Origin: Cymbomonas tetramitiformis
Lineage: Eukaryota > Chlorophyta > Pyramimonadophyceae > Pyramimonadales > Pyramimonadaceae
NCBI GenBank assembly: GCA_001247695.2
Contig: LGRX02035220.1
Location: 62,001 to 126,000 of the forward strand
DNA: 64,000 nucleotides
Direction: 5' to 3'
Position numbers and translations under genes: made by a program. Shown here piece after piece: positions 1 through 12,000 of this stretch. The notes under the pieces are model-generated. The model did not search any database, was not told the DNA's origin, and was given only the letters and a program-made list of their open reading frames with translations. Position 1 is the first letter of the stretch; each line of letters begins with the position of its first letter.

Positions 1-3000
1 AGACGCGCCGCGTCACGCCCCTCTGCAGGCCCTCGATGCAGTGTCCAAGTCCACCCCGAACGACCGGTTGCACCACCAAAGCGCATCGTCCCACGTCGGC
101 ACGGCCACGCCGCACGGCGACTACCTAGGCTCGGCAGGGAATCGCGCGCTGCCACCTGGACAGCACAGAGGCAGCGAGTACTTCGGGGGGCAGAGACCGG
201 AAGCCGCGCAGGAGGAGGGGCCCCACCACACAGGCGGTGCACGTGAAGGAGCTCCCGGACGCTTGCCGGAAGTACCCTCTGTCGCAGAGGCACCCTACTC
301 GGCTCAGATCGCTCGAGTGCGCCGGGCAGGCGCTGCATGCCGTGGCCCCCTCCAGGCTGTACGTGTCCACGCCACACGCGCTGCAAACGTCCGCAGTGGT
401 GCCCCCGGTGGTGGAGGAGCTGGTGCCGGCGCGGCATTTGGTGCAGGCCTCGGCGTCGCTGCCCTCCGAGAACTGCCCCGCCGGGCACGCCGGGCACGTG
501 AAATCCACCGTCGCGGGGGAGCTGAGACCAGCCTCCTTGTCGCTCACGCCACCCCCCGCGACGCGGTAACGCCCCCGCGTGCAGGCGCAGGTCTGGTGCA
601 GAGTGTCCTCCGCACCGTCAGGGCACGCGACGCACGCGCTGAAGCCGCTTCCGCTGATGTATCCGTCAGCGCACGGCACGCAGGCGTCCGCGGCGGCCTG
701 GCCGGACAAGGTGTGGTACGTGCCCGCCGGGCATGGGGCGCAGCTCAGAGATCCGAGGGCGTCATTGTAGTGCCCGGGGTCGCACTGCACGCACCAGTTG
801 GCCGCGTTCCCGGAGCCTCCCCGCGTCGTGCCGAGGGTACCGCGAGGGCATGGCGAGCACGTGCCGGGCTCCGGCACGCCAGAAAGGTACTCGCCGAGAT
901 CACATTCCCGCACTGTGAGTGAGAACGCGCCCGAGATCGCCGAACCCTGCGCGACCCCATCCAGTCAGCGCCGCAGGTGTCACCCCTGCTGCACCAGGCC
1001 GTGTGCCTCTGGGCCGCAAGCAGATGCCACGTGTCACCCCTGCTGCACCAGGCCGTGTGCCTCTGGGCCGCAAGCAGAGGTCACGTGTCACCCCTGCTGC
1101 ACCAGGCCGTGTGCCTCTGGGCCGCAAGCAGATGCTACATGCGCTCCCCGCCGCAGCCAGCCTCAGAGATGTGCTAAACTGCCAGCGTGCTAGACCGGCC
1201 TCGGAACATGTTCTTGAGCTCGGTGAGAGAATATAAGAGTGAGAATTAGATACAGGGTTATATTCAGTGGTGAACGAGGGCACAGGGAAGGCAGCACCAG
1301 ATTCACCTTCACTTCAGAAACACACCATTCTCCGTGACTTGCGACCAGCGGCAGGGAGGCGCACACCGTGACGCCTTCGACTGCGGCTGCCACTCACTAG
1401 GTCAAGAGGAGGAGGCGTTTGGCGGATGCGGGTCGGGAGAGGGCGAAGGAAGAGGACAAAGGGATGCACCGAGGTGGCAGAGAGCACGTAGTCACGCTGC
1501 GCCCCATGGACCGCCAGGGAGCTGAAGGTGGCCACGCCTGTGTCCGCACCCACACTGCTCGCTGTGCCCCCAGTGTATGCAAAGTTGTAGCTGGACGAGT
1601 ACGTGGCGTCGCTGTATGCAACCTCCACGGAGCCCTCGAAGCCTCGGCGCACTGTCTGGTTGAATGCGTCCCGCACGCTCACGGTGAGCAAGGGGTCGAG
1701 CACCTCCCCGCTGTTGTGGCGCTCATAGGCCTGCTGGCTCACGCCTAGCATGAAGGGCCCCGTGGCCGCCACGTCGCCGTAGCCGCCGTTCGTCGCAGAG
1801 TTGCCAGACCAGTCTGCGCACCCCCAAGGCGCCGCGTACGCGGCGTGGCCGGCGGTGCCGTTCGGCAGCGGAAGGGGCTCCGAGGAGCCGGAGCAGTTCA
1901 CCGTCATGCCGTACATCTCCGCGCACGCCGTCGCGTTGCAGGCTAAGTTCCAGTACACCGCCCCTCCCCCGCCCTGCTCCGCCACGTTTCCTGTCATCGC
2001 CGTCGATGAGAGTGTGTGCGCATCGGGTGGCAGCGAGCCAACGCCAGCGTACACCGCTCCGCCCCACGTCGCCTGATTGGATGAGAAGGTGGAGCTCGTG
2101 ACTGCAAGGCTGCCGCGGTCCAGGGAGACCACTGCGTAGGCGCCCCCTCGCGCCCCTCGGTTGCTCGAGAAGGCGCACGCGGATATTGCCATGGCCGGGG
2201 CGTCTGCTTCTCTCCACGTTGCCTCCAGCAGCACCGCCCCACCGTCCCCAGACGCGGTGTTCGACGAGAACGTGGACCCGTTGATGAGCAGCGCGGACCC
2301 CCCCCGCGCCTCCTCAACGGATAGCGCACCCCCGTCGGTGGCCGTGTTCGAGGCGAACGTGCCCTGCTCCACCAGCACGTCGGTCTGGAAGGCGGACACC
2401 GCTCCTCCTCGCCCCGCCGCCGCCACGTTCTCCTGGAGGGTGCACCGCCGAAGCTCGAGCCCTCCGTCGGATGAGATACTCCGTGAGCTCTCAACGGCGC
2501 AGATGCCTCCCCCCGCGGTGTCTGCATGGTTGCGAGAGAACGAAGAGTCGGTGGCGGCCACGGATGAGAGCGCCGTATATAGAGCGCCTCCAGCAGCGGC
2601 GCGGTTGTCCGCGAAGGATACCGCAAAGAGGGCCACGCTGCCGCCGGAGGCCATAAGAGCCCCTCCCGTGTCCCCGGCAGAGCAGGCCGAGAACACGGAG
2701 TCGCTCACGGAGAGGTGGCCGTCCTGTGAGGCACCCGAGCCAGCGCGTGCCCCCCCCTCAGCATTGGCTGTGGTACCTCCGCGCCGTCGTCGTCTCGACC
2801 AGGGTTGGGAAGGGTTCCGACGTGCCGCGCCCTTCCCAGAGAGGCGGCGGAGCCGCCAATGCCGGAGCATGCCCTGCAGGGAGCTGATGGCATGGAGGCA
2901 CTCTCGAGTCCACCGCTCTCGCGTACACCGCGGTCAGAACTCCCGATCGCACGGCTGTCATGCGTGTCAACACGCTTGCAGCAGCCGCAGTCATCGTGGC

Positions 3001-6000
3001 AGGCGCTGTGGCGCCACGCTGGGGCTAGAGCGGCGCGCAGAGGCAGCGGAGGGCAAGCTGTAGGGGCCCGTGGCTTCCCGCCGGGCGACCTGAAGCACAC
3101 CGGCTTGGCGCTCCCATCCACAAGCTCGGGTGGACTGTGGGAGTCTGCGAACCGGCGAGTCTCAAGACAGCCCGGATACTGCTCGGGATGCATTGAATGA
3201 TGGATTCATGTTGGCCATCTCCAGCACCTGCCTCTGGCACTTGGAGTGGCAGCATAGGCGCGGGCGCGGTCTGCCTGCCATTAGTTGGCAGGGCGCCTCA
3301 TGAGCTAACAGTTCGATGACGACAAGCACGTGGACAGGGTGGTTCGATGGGAGTGTCGGGTCAACCATTGCGTTTTGGGTGATGAATCGCTTTGGGTGTG
3401 CATACCCGAGAGATGGGGTGAGGGATGGGGTCACACAGTCATCCTTGCACCTCTCACCAGGCGGGCCGCACCTCTGTGTACAGGGCGCCGCCGCGGCCGC
3501 CTGCGGAGCAGTTGGTGAAGCTGGCATTGGCGACGAGCACCTGGCACCACGCGTCGCGGATGAACAACGCGCCGCCGTCGCCCCTCACGGAGGTGTCCGT
3601 AAACGCCACGCCGGCCAGCTCCGGGCAGCCGCCAGAGACACCAGCGTAGTGCTCCACGCTGAGGGCGCCTCCTTGCTCGCCGCCGGTGAAGCCCTGCAAG
3701 GTGAGGTCCCTCAATTGCACGTGGCGGGCGCCCTGCAACACCACACCTCCCAAGGACCCCTCCGAGGGGACGAGCACGCTCCCGCCGGTGCCGGTTCCGG
3801 CGCCCCGCAAGGTGAGGTTGCTGCTTGCCCCAGAGTCCAGCACCACAGGCCGCGCCACTGCATACCGCCCCTCGACGAGCATCACCGTCTGACCCCGAGG
3901 CCCGGCCGCAACAGGTCCACCGCCACCAACCCCGATCGAAACCCATTCAGATGTCAGAGGTTGGTCATCAGGAGGCATTCATTAGGAGGGCAGCAACAAC
4001 CCCACCTTCGAATGTGGGGCTTGTGAACGAAGGCGCCCCCTACACACATGGATCTTAGTTACATGCGACTGCTATGTAGATAAAAGCGGCAAACTGGTCA
4101 CCGAGCCAGTTGGATTACGTGTGACACCGGTATCCGAGGTACACTACCCCCGCATCCGAGTGTGTGCGCATCCTGGGACCAACTCCTTTGGCATCACATA
4201 ATCATAGAAGATTGGCTGCACCATGTACCCTCGCCAGGGATCAAAGGATACAGAATGCCGTGTGAGCTTATCCTTGGACCGACTACTTTGGCACCCCGTA
4301 GCCACAGACGACCGGCTGCACTATGTACTGTGTGTATGTGTGAATGGTGTGTGAGCTTATCCTTGGACCGACTACTTTTTGGCACCCAGTAGCCACGCAA
4401 GACCCGGCTGCAGTATGCTTCACATGTATTGTATGTGTGAATGGTGTGTGTAGTAGCATCCTTGGACCGACTACTTTGGCACCCCGTAGCCACACAAGAC
4501 CGGCTACCGTATGTACTGTGTGTATCGCTGTGAATGCGGCGTGTGGCTATGCCATTGCTTGGTTGACTACTTTGGCTTTGTGCTCCACCTGAGCCCGGCT
4601 ACAGTATGTACTGTGTGTATGTGTGAGGAATGGCGTGTATGCTTATCCTTGGACCGACTACTTTGGCACCCGTAGCCACAAAGACCGGCTGCAGTATGTA
4701 CTGTGTATGTGTGAATGGTGTGTGTATGCTTTATCCTTGGGCCATTCTTTGGCACCCGTAGCCACAGACCGGCTGCAGTATGTACTGTGTGTATGTGTGA
4801 ACGACGTGTGTATGCTTATCCTTGGACATTCACTTTGGCACCCGTAGCCACATAAGACCGGCTGCACTATGTACTGTGTGTATGTGTGAATGGCGTGTGT
4901 ATGCTTATCCTTGGACCGACTCCTTTGGCACCCCGTAGCCACACAAGACCGGCTGCACTATGTACCCACGCCGGGGATCAAAGGATTCAGCACACACTTC
5001 GGGACACTCATCCGGATTCTCCGGAGCTCCCTAGTGAAGAATGGGACCCCCTAAGCCTCACTGAGCCTCACTGAGAATGCCGTGTGTGTGTGTGTGCACC
5101 GTATATAGATCTGTGCAACAAAGAAACTCGCGTATGTATAAGTGTGAGCTGCCGAGTAAGACGTGGGTTCAGAGGCACCTGGTAATCGAAGCTGTGCCGA
5201 AGGTGCACCCCGAGCAGAGATGCCAGCGAGGGACCCCAAACGCTGGTCGTGAGGACTCCCGTGGAATACAGCTCGCCACCTCCACCGTCGCCTTGGCTGG
5301 TCCACGTCAGCGCGGCACCGCCCTGAGAAAGGCAGTGGGACGCAAGGGTCAGGTTCGGGTACGTGTGGTGCGTAGTTGCGGCCAGTGGGATGTCGCTCCA
5401 GCTCACGGCTCCCCCTGCCGCGAGCTCGTCGAGCCGCAACAATTGAGCTGAGCGCCGGCCAAGCCGTTCCCCCCCCTCGTCCAACGCCCCCTCGTCCAAC
5501 ACCCGATCCACGCCCCGAATCCAGTCACTCACTTCGAGGCAGCATCAGCCCTCCGGCGCGCCTCTCAGCGGCGGCCATCAGACGCGCCTCCCAGCGGCGG
5601 CCCTCAAGTGCGCCTCTCAGCGGTGGCCCTCAGGCGCGCACAGGAGTGTAGGAGTGCAGGTGCGCACAGCGCCGTCTCGAGTGCACGCGCCGCTTCGTCT
5701 GCTGCGAGCCGGCGGCGAGAGGCGGCGCCGGCTGCGGCATCGCAGAAAGCCGCCTTCCCAGCGCCACTCCACGCTCAGCACCGCATCGCGTCGGTGCTCC
5801 GCACTCTGACCATGGCGGAAGCCTGGACGCCTGGACGCCCGGGTGCCTGGACGCATATGCGAATGTCCACCGAAGCATTCGGGTGACATTCACACATGCC
5901 TTCCCTCCCAAGTCCTTGAGGGCAGCTGCGGGAGGCCCGGGCACACCTGTGAGTGTGGTGGCCTCGGAGGTCCCTGCGCCGATGTACAGCAGAGTCATGG

Positions 6001-9000
6001 CAGACTCGCTAGACGCAAGCAGCTGCGCCCGTTCACGGCCCGCCAGCCGCTGTGTGCTCCGCGGGGCTGGCGTGCGCGTGGCGCGGGACGAGATGTCCAC
6101 GGTGTACAGCTGCGGGGGCAGCCACGCGGCGGTGCTTCCATTTACTCCCCCAAGCCAGTATAGGGAGGAGCCTACCACGGCCACCGCCACTAGGGCGCGC
6201 GGGGCGGTGTTGCGGTACTCCACCGACATGAACCAACTATCCAGGCTGATGCTGGAGTACCCAGGGGAGGCACACTCCGGCGTGCCCTCGGCGGCCGCGG
6301 TGTAGCCCCCTGCACCGCTCCAGCCCCATCGCAGCGTTACCCCACCGAGCTTGGTCTTCACTCTGCGTAGCTAGACCCCACCGAGCTTGGTCTTCACTCT
6401 GCGTAGCTAGACCCCACCGAGCTTGGTCTTCACTCTGCGTAGCTAGACCCCACCGAGCTTGGTCTTCACTCTGCGTAGCTAGACACCACCGAGCTTGGTC
6501 ATCACTCAGCGTAGCTAGACCCCACCGAGCTGATAGTCTCACTCTGCGTAGCTAGACCCCACCGAGCTTGAGCCTCACCTGCGTATGCAGACCCACCGCA
6601 GCTTGGTCTCTGCCTCGTGAGCTAGACCCCACCGAGCTTGGTCTTCACTCTGCGTAGCTAGACCCCACCGAGCTTGACCCCACCAACTCGGCCCTTCACT
6701 CAACATCCTCGGCATCGGATTCCACGAGTAAGAACGCACCAACGACGTGCAGCTTGCCCTGTCCGAAAGTGAGGCTGTGCCCAGCGCAACAGCACGTGGA
6801 GGCCTCCTCGCCAAGCACCGGTTGCATCGTCCATGCCGCCGCCGCCACGTCGTATATTGCCAGCTGGCATGTGTTCAGCGTGCTCGAGCCCTGCCGCCGT
6901 CACGAACACACCCCACGCCCTTCGGTGCCAGCAGTGCGCAAGCCGCCCCTCGACCTCGCCGCCAGGGGATGGGTCATACGCCAAGCCCTTATCCTTATCC
7001 GACTCGGTCCCGTGAAAGGATTCATCTCCACCCCACGATTCAAACGATTCATCGCCCCAAAGCGGAAAAAACTGCTCTCCCGACAGCAACGCCTCACTCT
7101 GGTCTCAACAGTAAGTCATGCCAGCAGCACTGAGCGAGCCCCGCAGGAGCCCACCTCTGCGAGCCGGGCGAGCATGTAGAGCTTGCCACCGTCCGCGTCC
7201 GCCGCCACCGCGAACCCTTCCGAGTGGTCGCACACTGCCATCGCCGACGGTGCCCCCACCAGCGCCGTCATTTGGTATCCCCCAGCAAGGGGCACAGAGG
7301 CCCCCATGAAGAGAGAAGGCGCTGCACCCTGCGCAGCCTCCGCAAGGCACCCGAGCACGTAGATATCGGAGCCCAGTGCGAGCACGTGATGCCGCAAGTT
7401 GGCAGTCGCCGAGGGGGCGTCTCGCATGGGCCCCGGGTCGACCCCCTTGAGGCGCGAGGCATTCAGGTCCTCGAAGATGCCCTCCGAATCACCGAGCAGA
7501 CCTAGCTCGTCAACGCGGTATGGGTAGGCCAGGAATTCGTCGTATGAGCTGCCCTCGGGCCTCCGGGCCGTCAATGGGAAGATCAACGGCTCGTAGCTGC
7601 TCCAGTCCCAGCCTCTGCGTCCACCCCACAATCGCAGCTCCCATCTCGCTGACTGCCGAACACCCTGTGGCACTACGGGGGTGCGCGAGATCCACCAGCA
7701 CAGCCCCAAGGCCAGACCCAGGCCAAGGCCCGAAACGCATGTCAGGCTCGACGCAGGGACGCCCTCCACCCAGTCCTTGCATAAGCCAGGCCCCCCTCGC
7801 TACAGCCTTCGAACCCTCGTAGGTCCACAGCGAGGCCGCATGTCCTCGTTTCGCAAAGCTGAAAAGAAAAACAATCAGTAGCCACAGGTGATCGGACATC
7901 CGCATGCGCCGGGCCCCGCGGAGGTGGCATACCCGGATCCGACCGGAGCGCTGCAGCCGGCGGTGCCGGACATGGAGCCGTAAAGCACAGCGGCGCAGCG
8001 GCGAGCGTCAGAGCAGGCGACGGTACGAGTGATGACATTGGAGGCGGTGTCGTAGAGGTGCAGACTGGTTGAGGTGACGATCCATAGCCGGTCAGCGGCG
8101 CCTGCGACGGCGGCCAGCCGAGTGTGGTGCGTCAGCCCAGACGCGCCCGCAGGGAGGGCGCAGCAGCCGAGGGACCCCGCGGACGACACACGCGCCCAGC
8201 CGGTGGACGCCGCGTCATACGCGAACATGGCATCGTCCCGCACAACGTACACCTTGTCGCCCACAGCGGCGTGGTTAGTGGCGCGGAGCCAGGCAAAGCA
8301 CCCGACGCTCCCGGCGGACACGGAGGAGCCACACCCGCAGCCGTCCACGCCGGTGAGGTCAGTCCACACCTGCTCGACCCGGCCGCACCATCTCTCTCCC
8401 TCGCCCAGAACCCAGCTGGGGACACACAGTCACAACGGATCTACCAGCATGCTGGCAAATGCCTGTCCCTGTGCAAATCCTCTCAACGGCACCGATGCCA
8501 ATGGGAACAGAGTCTAGCCCAACCACTGGCCCGTGCAGTGGGGGTGGAGGGCCCTACGAGAAATGCTAGAATGGAATCGAAGGAGGTTGGTGCACTTACT
8601 AGGGTTGTGATGTCGAATTGGAAGACGCGAGAGACGCAAGATGCAGCGGTGTACTCGGCCTCTGACACGGTATCGAGGTACACCAGCAGGAGCCTCGAGC
8701 CCGCAGCCACGAGCAGACCCCAGGATGGGCGCTCCACACCGCACATCCAGCCTGCCCGCACTGCGGTGTCGGCTTCAAAGCCGGAGTTCGTGTTGGAAGG
8801 CGCTGGGCCCGAGGTCGTCAGCGCCACCCACTTGTACGTTTGCAAGTCGAGCTGATAAAGCACAGCGTCGGAGATGCCATAGCCTCCTGCACTCCACAGC
8901 CACGGGCGTCAGCTGGAGGATCTGGAGCAGAAGCTGCCTCAGGCCAAGCTGGCAGGTGACTGCCACCTACCGACGCCTCCGCAATCTTGCCCCGGTTCCC

Positions 9001-12000
9001 GTTCCTGCCTGCAAACCTCCCGCTCGGAACTCGACAGGGGCTCATCTGCCTCCATCCGGATGATATTGACACTCAGGCGTTTTGAAAAGAGGGCTTGGCC
9101 GGTCACGCTTGAGCTCCCCGAGGCTCCCTTCCGAACCCGGGAGGCCTGGGCCCCGTGTTAGAGTCCCCAAACGGACCCCCTAAGCCCCGAGCCCTCATCC
9201 TCACCATTCTGCCAAGTGGCTCCCTCATCCCGCCAGATGCCCAGCGTACTCTCCAACAGACATGACGCCATCCTTCCAGCTTCGCGGGACCCCCCGAAAA
9301 ACCCGCTGCCGCCTACTCCCCTCCAACACCTCCCCGCCTGCCTGAACTCGGACTGAGACGGGTACGGCACCCCCGACCCATTCCCATGCCCCCGGACATA
9401 AGCCCCCACCAACCTGAACGATGGGTGTGTGGCTTATCCTTGGACCGATTTCTTTGACGTCCAATAACGATAGAAGATCGGTTGCACTATGTACCCTCAC
9501 CGGGGATCGAACGATTCAGCGCACACTTTGGGACACTTCTCCGGATTCTCTGGAGCTCGCTAGTGAAGAATGGGACCCCTAAGCCTCAGTGGGCCACCTG
9601 AGCCCACCTGAGCCCATCTGCAATTTAGGTTTGCCGTATCCTTGGACCGATTCCTTTGGCACCACATAACCACAGAAGCTCGGCTGCGCTATGTACCCTC
9701 ACCGGGGATCAAAGGATTCAGCGCACACTCCGTGACACTCATCCGGATCTTGCGGAGCTCCGTAGAGGCTGAGATCCTTTCAGCCTCACGGAGCGACCTG
9801 AGCGCTCTGCGACTGCTCCGCCCGCCGGCCGTGCAGAGCGCTGAGGCCCTCCCGCCGTCGCCCGCCTGCACGCACCCCTCGAGCTGCTCGAGCCACCAAC
9901 CACCAACCCTCTGTTGACAGCTGCCACCGCACGCCCCCGACTGCCCCAAAGCCTCGCCCTACACCCATCCACCCGTCCACCCACCCTCAACACGCTGCTC
10001 ATCGCGAAGGGACTCCCCAGGGGGGCTGAGGGTGACACCCCACAGCGATTCCTTGCAAAGCTTGACTTGAGCGCCGGACCGCCCAGCTGTGTCCGCAGCC
10101 CCCTGCCCCCGACACCCAGCTACTGGAGCCCAAGCACCGCGCGCCCTCGGGATAGGCTGAGAGCGTGAGGCATGCACCCTGGGTCTGCAACGTGCCTGCG
10201 ATTCTGTGCCTCCCTAGGGTCTCGACAAGTCCTCATCACTATTCGTAGCAGTGCAGCGAGCATCCTCACTGTGTGGGACGAGGAAAATCTGATGACACAA
10301 TGCCTGTTACCGTTGCAACCAGTTTTTAAGTGGTCACAATGGTCGGGATGGGCTGCCAGGCTCTGAGGAGCGCGCCAGGTCAAGACATCTTTTCACACGG
10401 ACACGCAGCGGCTTGCACATGTGGCGCGCCCTCAGTGAATGTGTTCCGCACACTTGGCGCGCCCTCAGTGAATGTGTTCCGCACACTTGGCGCGCCCTCA
10501 GTGAATGTGTTCCACACACTTGGCGCGTCCTCAGTGAATGTGTTCCGCACACTTGGCGCGCCCTCAGTGAATGTGTTCCGCACACTTGGCGCGCCCTCAG
10601 TGAATGTCCCATGTGGGCTGGAGCTTGCCGCGGACACTCACACGACTAGTGGTGGTTCCAAACGTCAAATCGCAGGTTGTTATTTTGGGCCGAATGCCTC
10701 AGGCTATCAGCGGGCAGAATCATTCCCGCGCATCTGCGGAATCTACATCTCTTCTCCATGGCAAAGAAACTACAAACTTCTTAAGTCCACCGTTGTCCTT
10801 GGAAGTTGTTTCACTCCTGCAAGTGCTGCATCCAGACTGTAGAACCATACACCATTAAGAGAGAGAGAGAGCGCATAAAAATTCCTCCCAAAAGCGCCAT
10901 CGAAGGAGCTCATATGGGTCCCACCACAGCCCCACCCTTGCATGCATGCCTTGGAGGGGGTCTGCCAGGGTCCCGCCACAGCCCCACCCTTGCATGCATG
11001 CCTTGGAGGGGGTCTGCCAGGTCCCCGCCACAGCTCCAGCCTTGCATACATGCCTTGGAGGGGGTCTGCCAGGGCCCTGCCACAGCCCCAGCCTTGCATA
11101 CATGCTTTGGAGGGGGTCTGCCAGGGCCCCGCCACAGCCCCAGCCTTGCATGCATGCCTTGGAGGGGGTCTGCCAAGTCCCCGCCACAGCCCCACCCTTG
11201 CATGCATGCCTTGGAGGGGGTCTGCCAGGGCCCCGCCACAGCCCCACCCTTGCAGGCATGCCTTGGAGGGGGTCTGCCAGGGCCCCGCCACAGCCCCACC
11301 CTTGCATACATGCCTTGGAGGGGGTCTGCCAGGGCCCTGCCACAGCCCCAGCCTTGCATACATGCTTTGGAGGGGGTCTGCCAGGGCCCCGCCACAGCCC
11401 CAGCCTTGCATGCATGCCTTGGAGGGGGTCTGCCAAGTCCCCGCCACAGCCCCACCCTTGCATGCATGCCTTGGAGGGGGTCTGCCAGGGCCCCGCCACA
11501 GCCCCACCCTTGCAGGCATGCCTTGGAGGGGGTCTGCCAGGGCCCCGCCACAGCCCCACCCTTGCATGCATGCCTTGGAGGGGGTCTTCCAGGGCCCCGC
11601 CACAGCCCCACCCTTGCATGCACGCCTGCACAAGGAAGGGCTACGCACCCTACCACGGCCAAACCCTGGCATGCACACCTGGACAGGTGTACTAGGTCCC
11701 CGCTCCGGCACCATCCTGGCGTGCCCGCCTGTAAGGGGGTGCTCATGCGCCGGCTCCGGGTCTTCATCACGGCCCCACCGTGGTATACTACCCTTTCGCA
11801 CCGACCCTTTCGCCGCGGGTCGCGATCCTTCGGGGACGCACCAAGAGTGAAGGCGCGCCCATCCTGTGTCATCGCCATCACGTTCGAGCTCCGTCGGCCG
11901 ACCTCGGCGCCCGAAGCCGCCGCGCCCCCGAACCACGTGCCAGAGCCGAAGTCGAATATCAGCGGCGAGGGTGCCGCGAGGGTGCTGTGGTGCGCGCCGC

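Noticed and set aside
41..922. Plus-strand open frames opposite exon 10
   Set aside because: Shadow of the GC-rich GCC2/GCC3 exon on the minus strand, which has clear cysteine-repeat motifs.
6337..6690. 36-bp array as a repeated 3' splice site
   Set aside because: The CTACGCAG in each unit looked like an acceptor, but using it puts a stop codon in phase; the phase-correct acceptor GGTGCAG lies beyond the array.
10413..10612. Possible CRISPR-like array
   Set aside because: Units are contiguous with no unique spacers, and the setting is an intron of a eukaryotic gene.
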